DNA from: Denticeps clupeoides | Lineage: Eukaryota; Chordata; Actinopteri; Clupeiformes; Denticipitidae | Reading direction: 5' to 3' | Assembly: GCF_900700375.1 (NCBI RefSeq) | Contig: NC_041722.1 | Location: 5,998,967 to 6,062,966 of the forward strand | Length of the DNA stretch: 64,000 nt | Shown: positions 26,485-36,565 of the stretch, piece after piece | Layout of the letters: the number at the start of each line of letters is the position of its first letter | Position numbering within the stretch: the stretch's first letter is position 1 | Notes under the pieces: model-generated | Seen by the model: only the letters and a program-made list of their open reading frames with translations | Databases searched by the model: none | Told to the model about the DNA's origin: nothing | Translations under genes and position numbers: made by a program

Positions 26485-27535
26485 TTAATTTTCCCTCACC
26501 ACCACTCTAACCCTTTGGCTTCTTTGAAAGCTCTCCCTAAAAGCAAGTCGGATGTGCTCTTCTGGAATATTTTGATTCTGGGGAATCAAGACCTGAGCTA
26601 TAGTGGTGCTTTGACCACTGTTCCGCCGACAATTCAGTTGAATTTGAAAGTTATGGAAGCCACCGGCCATTCCTTGCATGTCAATGCGAAGGTACCTTGT
26701 CTGGATTAAATTGGACCTTGCCTGGGTTACCAGGTGACAACTATGCCAACGGTTCACACAATCGTCTACGTTGTTACTCCAACGACGACCATTTAGAATG
26801 CAGTTGTTATTATCTTGCACCGCGTATAAAACAATCTGCCGGTTTTCTCCATCAGGGAATTCATGGATAGGAATCTGTGACCCTGAGTTGCCACTCTGCC
26901 TTTTTCTGCGGGTAGATGAAACGTAGAGACACTCTGCTGGTTCCACACTTCCACAGAAGTTCCACGATGCCCCCCTCGTCTTGCACCATGTGTACATTTC
27001 ACCAATTTCAGAACAGTCGTCTGGGCATTGTTCATCCTTGTAAGTAACACCTTGCTGTGGAGAGCAGTAGTCCCAACCTTGCTCAGTTGTGCACCAGTAG
27101 TAGTCTACTTCCCTGTCATAGTGACAATCATCCAGACATTCTTCATGGTATGTGCTGCTGTAGTAAATCATTTCTTTTGGCCTCGTAAAGCCACAGTAGC
27201 CCCAGGTCCCAGCAGTATTTAGCACCAGTAATACGACTAGCCATGGCGCCCACAGGGGTGACTGTTCTTGCAAGGGATATCTTTGTAATCATAGCCATTA
27301 TCATTGGAGCAGTATTCCCCGTCACCTCTGGTTGTGGACCAGTAGTAATTGGAAGAGCCAATATGGCAGATGCTGGTGCTGAATTCCACTGCTGAAATAG
27401 TTGTTCCTCACAATCTTTGTCACATCCTCACACATCTCCCTTGAAGATCAGCGCCAGCCACGAAGATGGGCCACGGTGAGATGTAGACGGTGATGAGACG
27501 AAATACGGAGACAACTTTTTGAGACATTATTTCAA
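26485..27535 (-). pseudogene. Cysteine-rich secreted-protein gene, damaged duplicate (copy A)
   Basis: The minus strand from 27535 matches the start of the intact gene in copy B, but the first repeats are partly deleted and frameshifted. From 27273 a 262-codon frame is open and covers two of the four Cys repeats (SWGYCG-like ... WDYCSPQQG ... WNFCGSVEP), the RRKR site and the whole C-terminal domain. It ends VVVREN, where the B copy continues 11 residues. Loss of one base near 27212 ('tatttagca' here, 'tattgtagca' in B) shifts the upstream frame, so the N-terminus now reads MQEQSPLWAPWLVVLLVLNT. This is hydrophobic and could act as a signal peptide by chance. The same TATA box as in B is kept at about 27593-27601. 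Probably a pseudogene, possibly a shortened secreted protein. Confidence 0.65.
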
Positions 27536-27592
27536 TTTTGGTGGAAAATTGAATGAGATGGAATGAGAGTTCTGCTGCAGTTCTCTTCCTCT

Positions 27593-27601
27593 TTATTTAT
27601 A
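27593..27601 (-). promoter_or_regulatory. TATA box of the copy A Cys-rich gene
   Basis: CTATAAATAAAG is read on the minus strand about 65 bases upstream of the original start region, the same as in copy B. Confidence 0.55.
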
Positions 27602-27928
27602 GCTTGACAATGGACAACACCCTTTTCTCTCAACCCCCTTCTCTTTTTAAAGTATTGAAAAATAAAGAAGAAAAAATAAATGAATGTGCAGCAAAACTTT
27701 AAACTGAATATCATTCCCATTGCCAGCTGTTGTCTGCTGATATTTCTTTCTCTCTTAATAATAAATTCAAATTCTAATTTTTTTTGTCACGTACACAGTA
27801 CGATATGCAGTGAAATGCTTGTGCGACTGCTATAGACCTCAATATAGCAAACGTATTATTCATATTGGGAGTCTGCTGAATTACTGCTCCTACCCTGCCA
27901 CAGCCAGGGAATTCCCTGTGTAACAATT

Positions 27929-28001
27929 CGCCTGAACAAGGACTTGAACCCTGGACCCTCAGATTAAAAGTCTGATGCTCTACGAACTGAGCTATCCAGG
28001 C
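27929..28001 (-). tRNA. tRNA-Lys(UUU)
   Basis: The minus strand folds as a 73-nt tRNA: acceptor GCCTGGA with TTCAGGC (one G-U pair), D arm 'tagctcagttcgtagagcat', anticodon loop CTTTTAA with anticodon TTT, T arm 'gggttcaagtcc', discriminator G. It differs from the standard tRNA-Lys only by compensated or wobble changes, plus a C for G in the D loop. Likely functional or recently so. Confidence 0.9.
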
Positions 28002-28017
28002 TCTTACAAAGATCTAG

Positions 28018-28037
28018 ACGTCTATGTACATAGACGT
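28018..28037. repeat. Perfect 20-bp palindrome next to tRNA-Lys
   Basis: ACGTCTATGTACATAGACGT is its own reverse complement and lies 17 bases upstream of the tRNA 5' end. Two further short palindromes, TAGACGTCTA, lie at 28015-28024 and 28043-28052, so the 40-base patch is built from repeated AGACGTCT units. Confidence 0.9.
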
Positions 28038-28084
28038 GTGTATAGACGTCTAGTGGGATACTTTGGACTGTTCTAGTTCCTTTT

Positions 28085-28400
28085 GGAAGAAAGGAGTAGT
28101 AGCAGAGTCCTAGAAGCACATCCTGGGATCAGTGAGATGTCTTGAAGAGCTGTCTTGAGCTGTTGTTTGAAAATACTCAGTGACTGAGCTGTTCTGATCT
28201 CGAGGAAGTTCATTCCACCACCGAGGGGCCAAGACGGAGAAGAGTCTAGATGAATGTCTTCCTTTTACCTTCAGAGATGGAGGAACCAGGCGAGCAGTAC
28301 TGGAGGCTCGAAGAATACGAGGTGCAGTGCGAGGTGTAATAAGGGATGTGAGGTAGGATGGTGCTACTCCATGTTTGGCTTTGTAGGCCAGCATCAGTAT
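28085..28400 (-). mobile_element. L2 LINE C-terminal fragment
   Basis: The minus strand gives MLAYKAKHGVAPSYLTSLIT, then RLVPPSLKVKGRHSSRLFSV and LAPRWWNELP, the conserved end of L2-type ORF2 proteins (compare [16 protein letters not shown] and [10 protein letters not shown] in the 49.9-kb element). A frameshift follows NELP. Confidence 0.85.
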
Positions 28401-28401
28401 T

Positions 28402-28900
28402 TTGAATCTGATTTGCGCAGCTACTGGGAGTCAGTGGAGGGAACATAGCAGAGGGGCGGTGTGGGAGAATTTGGGAATCCCATCCTTTCTACATCATCTC
28501 TTGTCAGAGATGATTCTGGCACTTGTGGACTCCTGGATAAATTCTGCTGGTGGCAGGGCAGTGACCGTAACCTTGACCGTCTCACTCCTGTACTAAGATG
28601 CTGCCACAGGTTCTCCTGGAGCACCTCCACACTTGTGTTCAGTGAAGAGCTGGTGTTCTCCTTAACCAGGTGCTTAATATACCTTGCAGAGCTGTCCTCT
28701 GTACGTGAAAAATACAATTTAAATTTCCATTCGATCAGAGCAAAGTTGATACCTCCAAAATTAGTACTGACAAAGGTAAATTCGGGAGAAAAAAAAAGTC
28801 GAAACAGCGCCAAATCATCTTAGTGGTCAGAAATATATTACATCCGTACTGTTAAGGACTACCATTGAAAATGAATGGAAAAAGATAAGTTTAACAATCC
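28402..28900. other. Spacer, nothing recognised
   Basis: Both strands carry 120-130 codon open frames (28461-28823 plus, 28421-28813 minus) with no recognisable domain or good splice context. They overlap each other and the LINE fragment edge, so they are probably chance. Confidence 0.35.
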
Positions 28901-28911
28901 ACGCCAAAATT

Positions 28912-28984
28912 TGCCTGAACAGGGACTTGAACCCCGGACCCTCAGATTAAAAGCCTGATGCTCTGCCAACTGAGCTATTCAGGC
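28912..28984 (-). tRNA. tRNA-Lys(UUU), second copy
   Basis: A 73-nt cloverleaf: acceptor GCCTGAA with TTCAGGC, fully paired; D arm 'tagctcagttggcagagcat'; anticodon loop CTTTTAA; T arm 'ggggttcaagtccc', fully paired; discriminator A. The anticodon stem has one G-U pair (TCAGG/TCTGA). It lies 0.98 kb from, and in the same orientation as, the first tRNA-Lys. Confidence 0.92.
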
Positions 28985-29499
28985 TCTTAAAAGAAGTAAG
29001 TTAGTTCTTAAAAGAAGTAACTCGTAAGGAGTGAGTCACGTCTAGGTTTGGTTCAGAAAGATAAATGGGTGCCAGGGCCAAAGGACAACGTGGTAGAAAA
29101 ATAATTTACTTATAGAAAAGAAATAACCAAAGAACAGTCACAACAGCAACTTCCCAAAAGTGGCAGGGTCCAATGTGTACACATCATAAACGGAAATGTG
29201 ACTTTGTCAGATTATTGAACGAGTTATAATACGAGTTCCTCTAGCCTGTATATGGTTCTGCAGTGGATAGAAATGGTGATAGGTGTGAAGGGTGCCTTGA
29301 TCGTTTAGAGAGCAGGAGCTCAGACGGTCTTATCCCGAATTTGTTCCCTTATTTCAGCATAAGCGGATAGGTAACCTCCCGTCTCTCATACTGTTCCCCA
29401 GACAATTTCACCCCTCGCTTAAAAAAGGAATTCGTGGCTTGAAAACGTGTGAAGTATTGCAGTTTCTCGTGATTGGATGTCAAAATGAGCTCAAAAGTA

Positions 29500-29790
29500 T
29501 TTAGTTGCGTCACGCGAGACCCTGAAGAACCGGTGGGTTCATTTGATTTCTTTTAGGGAAAAACGCCAAGATGACTTCCTGTCTGCACCAAATATGGTGG
29601 TTGGTGACGTCATTTCCGTGAACGGCCGCTCACTTCTATTGGCATCTCTCCTCCTCGTCCCGCCTCTCTCCTGCTTATTATCATTTAAACCTACAGAAAC
29701 GGCGCGTCCTGGGGAAATTTCATTGTGGGAATGGATAAAGGTGTCTGTAATCCTGCACCACGGCAAAATTTCGTAAAGAGAACAACTTCT
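29500..29790. promoter_or_regulatory. CpG-rich promoter-like patch with CRE
   Basis: TGACGTCA lies at 29605-29612, 'ctattggca' (inverted CCAAT) near 29637, and CpG is locally raised ('gaacggccgctcac', 'cgtcccgcc'). The pattern resembles the btbd1 promoter. No exon was identified downstream on either strand unless the coiled-coil fragment at 30188 belongs to it. Confidence 0.3.
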
Positions 29791-30187
29791 AAAGTCTCTT
29801 TATCGACTATGCTAACACGTTAACGATCTTCTTCTTCTCCCGTCTGTTAACACAATTCTTCCCTTCAGCTGCACCACATGGACCCCTGCTGGTCGGGCAT
29901 TTTAACAATCATGACATATATATATATATATTATTATACAATGAATTGTTAGTTTTCTGCTCTCTGAGCCGCTTCAGCGTGATCGCTACCAATCACATTG
30001 TTTCTGAGTTTTTATTCTTCAGTGTGAGTGGCTGAAAAAAAAGCGACATCATCCCTTTCAACTTTCTCTCTTCTCCCCTGCTCATCAGCCAGTTTAGTTC
30101 TCAGCATTTCCTTTTCTCTATTTAAGCAGCAAGTTTACAAGAAAGAACTCATCTCAAAATTACATGCTGTAACTACACAGCTTTTAA

Positions 30188-30882
30188 AATGAAGTAATGG
30201 ATGAAGGCAATTGAGCGTATCAGGCGTGACAGGAAGAAAACTCCTCCGCAGGCCAACTCGACCTCAGTCCAGATGAATCTGGTTGAGACATTGTTGGAAA
30301 AGATCCACAGACTCGAGGGGTCAGTGGAGAAATAAATGGAACCTGAAGGCTTGTAATGAACATCTGAAGATGGCTCTTGATGTGGCACAAGACAAGCAAA
30401 TTGCCATGCAGGTCATTCAGAATGAAGAACAGAAGACTGGAAGCAGAAAAGGATTGTGAACACCTGCGATGTGAGGAGCTTGAAAGAAAGCTGAGATACA
30501 GATCCGAGAAGCAGTAGAAAAGCGTTTCAGTGACGTGAACGAGATCTGTGACCAGATGCAAATGGTGAGACGTCTCCAAACGCAACTTCTCGAAGAGATG
30601 CTGGAGAAGGAGAAGAAGGAAAAGGAAATGTTGAGAACTAAACTGGCTGATGAGCAGGGGAGAAGAGAGAAAGTTGAAAGGGAGCTTGAAGCAGAAGAAG
30701 AAAGCAGGAAAGAGGCAGAGATGCTTCTCCTGGAGACTGAGACCTACTTCCAAAATCATCTGGAGAACAAAGAAAGGCACTTCCAAGAGACACTCCAGCA
30801 AATGATGATCTGAGATGAAAAAGACAAAAGACGAGATGAGAATCTTACAGGAGAAGAACTCAACAGAGAACTGAAAGCAAAT
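30188..30882 (+). pseudogene. Coiled-coil protein gene fragment, broken
   Basis: Pieces in different frames give MKAIERIRRDRKKTPPQANS..., LVETLLEKIHRLEGSVEK-stop, CNEHLKMALDVAQDKQIAMQ and then 92 codons of dense Glu/Lys heptads (RRLQTQLLEEMLEKEKKEKE ... YFQNHLENKERHFQETLQQM). Strong charge and Leu spacing indicate a long coiled coil. An ATG-TAA at the start, a stop after the first block and shifts between blocks show decay. The similarity ends at about 30882, exactly where copy B of the duplication begins, so the gene was cut by that event. I do not recognise the family; a GIMAP-, myosin- or golgin-like tail is possible. Confidence 0.5.
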
Positions 30883-30906
30883 ATATACATTTTATACATA
30901 TATACA

Positions 30907-31012
30907 GGGCAGTGGTGGCCTAAAAGCAGAGGACACAATTCGTTGTGTCACCATGTGCTGTGCTGCAGTGTTTTACAACGAAAATCACTTCACTATCATT
31001 TTTCACAAGTAG
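30907..31012 (+). mobile_element. SINE family 1, internally deleted (copy B)
   Basis: The same deleted SINE as at 13077, with 'cactatcatttttcacaagt' at its end. The sequence after it jumps into the middle of btbd1 exon 7. Confidence 0.7.
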
Positions 31013-31046
31013 CTGTTTGCAAAGTCCACTTAATGCTCAATTTAAG

Positions 31047-31377
31047 TGGACGGCCAGTACGTTCAGGGTCATGTTCAAGGAGCCTGTTGAAATTTTACCC
31101 AATATCAGCTACACTGCCTGTGCAACTCTAAAGGTGCTCATGTATACTATATTAAGAGTAAAATTCTGTTGCTGGATAGATTTTCCTTAATTCATTTACA
31201 AATGCGCTGCATTTCAGGGGCCTGATTCACACTACGGCACAAGAGGTTTAAAGAAAGTGACGCACGAATCATCAACAGGGACCAAAACAACATTTTTCTT
31301 CTGCAGCTCACCTGGAAATAACAATGGTACGTCTGTCGAAGACGGACAAATCCCTGAAATAATCTTTTATACCTAAA
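31047..31377 (+). pseudogene. btbd1: btbd1 3' fragment (part of exon 7 and exon 8), duplicate
   Basis: 31047-31134 repeats the last part of btbd1 exon 7 ([20 protein letters not shown]...) with its donor, then the intron, then exon 8 at 31219-31377 ([13 protein letters not shown] to EIIFYT-stop). Coding sequence is essentially unchanged from the parent. The AATAAA signal follows at 31507. Exons 1-6 and the first part of exon 7 are missing: the sequence before it, 'ctgtttgcaaagtccactta', is unrelated. It can only be read as a PHR-domain C-terminus and is taken as a duplication remnant. Confidence 0.9.
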
Positions 31378-31514
31378 CAAAGAAGCTCCGGTTTTGATTG
31401 GGACGAGCGTACCTCATATTTAGGTATGGACAGAGACTGAGACTGAAGCCTGTTGCTGTCTGCTTCCTGCAGTGTGTGTGTACCAGCCTGGCATCTCAAG
31501 GAGAGTAATAAAAC

Positions 31515-32545
31515 GTGTGCATCGTATACTACGTCACGTCTCATTCGTCTAATGACTGAGGGATTGAATTATGTCTTTTAATCAGTTGCATTTGTAACTT
31601 GCATTTGTGTGTTTTAAAATGTCGTTGTAATGGACGTTTGTACAAATGTTGAATGTTTGCATGTTAAGGCAACAAAGAAGGAAAATTTAGCCGTGTCTCA
31701 AGCTACAGGCACCTGCTTTTTCTTCTGATGTGCCATGTATGAAATAACTTCCTCGTAAAAAGACTTTGGCCGTGTCCCAGTGAAGGTGAGGTTTTACCTT
31801 GGGAGTTTTGTTTTCATTGATAAAATATGTAAACTGATGCATAAAATATGTTCTGCAAATGGGGTCCTTTAGTAAATGATGAAAAAGAAAGCTCTAAAAA
31901 TATTGGCGCATGATCCTACCTATCAAACATGAAGCCACTCTGTCTGCCTTAGGTGTAAAGAAATAGAAGAGGTCTTGTGTATATTTGAATATATTACATG
32001 ACCAGACCTTTCGGGCAGCAGCAGATGATCTGACTGGCTGGAGCAGCATCTAATAAACAAGCCACTGAAGTAGGATTGGATTGTCAGTTCCTACTTAAAT
32101 ACTGCTCACATCTGCAGTACCGTATTACACCGGTACGTCAGCGAGTCTCAACATCCTGAAATATTAGAAATGGTATCAAGTATTACCTGTCTGGCACGAC
32201 ACTGTTTTTGCTTAACATTTTACATGGGAACTGTGTATTGGATTGATGAATGCCATTATTTTACAAAAAAACATTCAGTTCAAAAACTCTGGGTCACTAA
32301 AATAGGATGTGTAAAATTATCAACTAATACCTTCCTGGCCCAAAACTGTAAAATTGAACTGGGAACTTTGCCCCTGTGCACATAGATTTATGATGAATAT
32401 GGATATTTCAATGTAAAATAACTAGTATTGCAGCCTGCAGTGGAACAGACCATTTGAATAAGGAGATGTGAATAAGAAGCCAACTTCTTAATTCTATACC
32501 ATCAAGCAGGCCACGGTTCATCTCACAAATATAAATGTGAAACTG
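31515..32545. other. Intergenic duplicate of 13810-15395
   Basis: Matches copy A with small indels, without the 0.5-kb block 13975-14475. No gene seen. Confidence 0.5.
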
Positions 32546-32549
32546 TTAT

Positions 32550-32815
32550 TCATATTGGGAGTCTGCTGCGTTACTGCTCCTACCCTGTTTGTGCACTTTG
32601 TGTGGCATCCAGCTCGGGCCAAAAAGCTCCTGCCACAGCCAGGGAATTCCCCGCATAACCTGGTTGTGATGAATCAGATGTGGCCGGTTCCTGTGAATTC
32701 GCTGGCAGATGGGTAGCTGGTTCAGCTGGATGGGCAAATCCAGGGTCTCTAGCACGTTTTCTTTCCTGAATTCTATTTGTAATTGTCTGTTGAAGATCTT
32801 GACTATACATCACTT
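32550..32815 (-). repeat. Unidentified dispersed repeat module (copy B)
   Basis: Same module as 15400-15610 but longer: about 45 bases 'gggcaaatccagggtctcta...' are present here and missing from A. The minus-strand frame is open for 77 codons (MMYSQDLQQTITNRI ... WPELDATQSAQTG). Confidence 0.4.
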
Positions 32816-33112
32816 ACCATGAGATGACATCTTTCAAAAGGCTTTAGCTGTACATGTAGCTGCTACGTGAACAGTAACAACAAGACAACATAATTCTGCT
32901 CGTATGATGTTTGTATCCTTACAAACTCGTGTTTGGGACCCATTGTCCATTTCACTCGTGAGCTGAGCAGATCCATGTTTTTAAAACGTTTTAAGAAGAG
33001 GAGCAGCTTATAGGACTGAACCGCCCTCTTGTCAGTATTTCATGCACAAAACTGTAGCACATTTTCTTTCCTGATAATACAGCGTTTAGCGAACACCCTT
33101 GTCCAGAGCGAC

Positions 33113-33336
33113 TGGGGCAGTGGTGGCCTAGCGATTAAGGAAGCGGCCCTGTAATCAGAAGGTTGTCGGTTCAAATCCCAGTCCACCAAGGTGCCGTCCC
33201 CATACACTGCTCCCCAGGTGCCTGTCATGGCTGCCCACTGCTCACTCAGGGTGATGGGTTAAATGCAGAGGACAAATTTCACTGTGTGCACCCTGTGCTG
33301 TGCTGCTGTGTATCACATGTGACAATCAATTCACTT
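33113..33336 (+). mobile_element. SINE family 1, private to copy B
   Basis: Head 'actggggcagtggtggccta', B box 'ggttcaaatccc', ending in 'caattcactttca'. Copy A reads straight through the site ('cagagcgacttacaaccagt' at 15905), so this is an insertion after duplication. Confidence 0.88.
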
Positions 33337-33527
33337 TCAATTACAACAGGGACAGTGTGTGCCACACCCGGACACCTTTGCCATCAGTGGACATTTGCAG
33401 ACATGTTGGGACTGCAGCCCATTCCAAAACCAAACATGGTGATAGATTACTAGTGCTAATGGCTTGTAATCAAAGCATTCTGAATGGTGAACTAGTGTCT
33501 TGTGACATTACAACCACAAACTTAAGT

Positions 33528-33740
33528 GAAGTGAAGTGACTGTCATCCTGAAACACTGCAGCACAGGACACAGTGACACAACAAAATGTGTCCTCGGCTT
33601 TTAACCATCACCCTTGGAAGCAGTGTGTGAGGACTTTGCTCAGTGGCACCTCAGTGGCACCTTGGCAGGTTTGGATTCGAACCAGCAACCTACTGATTTC
33701 AGGGCTGCTTCCTTAACCTCTAGGCCACCACTGTCCACTG
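33528..33740 (-). mobile_element. SINE family 1 (copy B of 16133)
   Basis: Duplicate of the copy A SINE with the body 'cagtggcacctcagtggcac' retained. The 330-bp flank to the acad10-like exon matches copy A. Confidence 0.8.
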
Positions 33741-34069
33741 TCCCAATAATATTAAGTCACTTACATTTTTGATGAAATAGTGACTGTTTTTATCTATTTT
33801 AGCAACGAAAATAGATCCAATGAATCCAAACAAAGATCGCAATTTTCCTTTTTCAGTTTTTTTTCCTCCCATCCTGTAGCCTACTTGCGCTCCCCCGGTT
33901 GAGAACCACTGTACTATATGAAAGGAACTGAACAATTGAATGACCAGGGAAATTACTTAGCAGAAGTGTTCACAATAGATATTAATATCTTTACATATAT
34001 TCACATAATACATATCAGTCAGCATTTAATGCTGATTACAAGTAATATTCATCTTGTCTTGGTCTCCAG

Positions 34070-34267
34070 GCTGGCTTTCCAATCAAGGTGGATTTCAGCT
34101 CATTTCTCCAGGCCCTGACCTGTGACCAGGCCCCCACCCTGTCATGGAGGAAGCTATCCAGTGCATCCGTGCTGAGGGCGTGAAAGCAGCTCTTCTCACA
34201 AACAACTTTCTGTTGCCAAGTGGAGCCTCTTTCCTGCCTGTGAACAGCTCACACTTTCATGTGGTGG
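34070..34267 (+). pseudogene. acad10: acad10-like exon (HAD domain), frameshifted, copy B
   Basis: Duplicate of 16662-16859 with few substitutions (for example Gly to Val giving RAEGVKAALLTNNF). The same CCCCC run breaks the frame between DQAP and PVMEEAIQ. Splice signals are kept. With no other acad10 exon nearby it cannot make an acyl-CoA dehydrogenase and is treated as a relic. Confidence 0.72.
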
Positions 34268-34613
34268 GTAAATGAGAGATTTCTACTTTTTCCTAATTTA
34301 CACAGTATTAGGCAATTCTCTGGAAAATGAAACTAAAAAGATGGTAAAAAGAAATTCTGTAATATTTGCTCTTTTGCTTGTCTTAATGTTTAAGATGGAT
34401 ACTCAGATAATGTGGAACATCTTAATTACAAAGAATTTGAAAAACCGAAGGTTTTAAAGACATTTAAAACATGGTTATCTATCGCAATCTAAAATATTTA
34501 CTAATTTCAATGGAATTCAAAGCAAATTTTTACCATAACCCAAACATTCAAAGTTCAGTTTATATATGTTGTACTGAAAAGTGCATCAGACTAAATATAT
34601 TCATACAAAGCAC

Positions 34614-34928
34614 TATGACTATGGATGTTGTAGGGCTGTCATGTTTGACACGTCTCTGCAACATTGCGTGGACATTGGGGGCAGTCCCTGTGGAGTGGCA
34701 GACTGGGGTGGTGGTCCCCATTTTTTAAGAAGGGGGACCAGAGGGTGTGTTCCAACTATAGGGGGATCACACTCCTCAGCCTCCCTGGAAAGATCTACTC
34801 CAAGGTACTGGAGAGGAGGGTCCGGTCGATAGTTGAACCTCAGATTTAGGAGGAGCATTGTGGTTGTCGTCCTGGCCGTGGAACTGTGGACCAGCTCTCC
34901 ACCCGTCAACTCCATATCATCTGGATCA
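34614..34928 (+). mobile_element. LINE reverse-transcriptase fragment (copy B)
   Basis: Covers the second half of the copy A fragment: MDVVGLSCLTRLCNIAWTLG, then RGITLLSLPGKIYSKVLERR after the same one-base shift. The 5' part is lost; 'tcatacaaagcactatgact' joins across the missing block. Confidence 0.8.
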
Positions 34929-34972
34929 TCTAATTAAATCATCTAATTAAAAATAAAAAGACAGACACATAC

Positions 34973-35335
34973 CTGCATCAGATGAGGCATCTGAAGCAAA
35001 TGAAGGAATCTTCACAAGCTGAGCTTTTTTCTGCTTGGGGGGTTCACAGTGACTCAAAAGAGAAAAAGAAGCATGAACTATTATATAAAAAGCCAATACA
35101 ATAAGATAGCAGACAGCATGAGGATAACAGCTTATTAAAGCGTTTAGAAAGTGTACCTGTTCATGTTTATGGACAAATTAGTCACAGGGGACATCACGTC
35201 CGCGGGTCCAGCGGGGGAGAAGAACAGAGTCTTCACCCACGGGGAGCCAAAGGACACCAAATCCGACAGCGAGACCTCAGGGAATCCAAGTCTTCGGCCA
35301 GGCTGGAGATGATGGCTGTCTGGGCTGAAGTCCAT
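34973..35335 (-). pseudogene. cdc25-like 5' fragment (unit B1)
   Basis: Exon 1 (35335-35157, 179 nt) encodes MDFSPDSHHLQPGRRLGFPE then SLSDLVSFGSPWVKTLFFSP and VMSPVTNLSINMN. Exon 2 (35052-34973, 80 nt) encodes HCEPPKQKKAQLVKIPSFAS then DASSDA with a gtatgt donor. The phases join (AG|T gives Ser). It keeps the VKTLFF segment that A1 has lost and the short G run in place of the (G)50. No downstream cdc25 exons follow, so it stops after about 86 codons. It shows what A1 looked like before damage. Confidence 0.6.
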
Positions 35336-35384
35336 ATTCAATCTCCCGCTATACGCAGTGTCTCCAAAAAATGGGATTAATCCG

Positions 35385-36565
35385 TGGCACTTCAACGACA
35401 CAAAAGACACTCGCAGTTTGTGGCAGGGCATCCAGGCAGCACCAAGCAGCTGTACGGGGGATGCCACACTCCCCGAGGAGCTGAACAACTGAACAACACG
35501 CACACGACGAAAGCCATGCCTCCCATCACCGACCAGACCATCACTCTGCCTGCAGCCGATGTGAGGAGAACCCTCGCCAAGGTTGACCCACGAAAAGCTG
35601 CAGGTCCAGACAACATTCCTGGTCGTGTGCTGAGACTGCGCTGATCAGCTAGCCGAGGTGTTCACAGACATCTTCAACACTTCGCTGAGCCAGATGATCG
35701 TCCCAGCGTGCTTCAAGTCCACCACCATCATCCCAGTGCCGAAGAAATCTTCAGTTTCCTGCCTGAATGACTACCGACCCATCGCTCTGACCCCCATCAC
35801 CATGAAGTGCTTTGAGAGACTTGTCATGGCACAGGTGAAAAGCAACCTCCCTCACTCACTGGACTCTCTGCAGTTCGCTTATCGCACAAACAGGTCAACT
35901 GAGGACGCGATAGCCACTGCACTTCACCTTTCCTTCTCACACCTGGACAATAAAGACTCTTATGTTAGATTGCTGTTCATAGACTTTAGTTCACCATTTA
36001 ACACCATCATCCCCCGGAGACTGTGTGTGAAACTGAGCGAGCTGGGACTGAGTACCTCACTCTGTAATTGGATACTGGATTTCCTGTCAGAGAGACCTCA
36101 GTCCGTCCGAATCGGCGAGAACGTTTCCAGCACCATCAAGCTGAGTACCGGAGCTCCTCAGGGCTGCGTTCTCAGTCCACTTCTGTTAACACTCCTGACT
36201 CACGACTGCACCGCCCTGCACAGCTCGAACCACATCATCAAATTCGCAGACGACACGACCGTGGTGGGGCTCATCAGCAACAACGATGAGTAGGCTTACA
36301 GAGATGAGGTACAGCAGCTGGCTGCCTGGTGCAGTGAGAACGACCTGTCGCTGAATGTGGACAAAACAAAGGAAATGATCGTCGACTTCAGGAGAACTCG
36401 CCCCACCCAAACCCCACTCAGCATCCACGGCTCCACGGTTGAGACTGTAAAAGACACCAAGTTCCTGGGAGTCCACATCTCAGACGATCTCACCTGGACC
36501 ACCAACATCACCTCCATTGCCAAAAAGGCCCAGCAGCGTCTCCACTTTCTGAGAGCGAGAGAGAG
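35385..36565 (+). mobile_element. Rex1/Babar-like LINE, truncated
   Basis: Reverse-transcriptase blocks in order: [19 protein letters not shown] (followed by a stop and a shift at about 35641), [82 protein letters not shown] then a stop, and [26 protein letters not shown] and the flanking blocks are typical of fish Rex1-type elements. Endonuclease and 3' end are missing. It sits between copy B cdc25 units where copy A has unrelated sequence. Confidence 0.8.
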
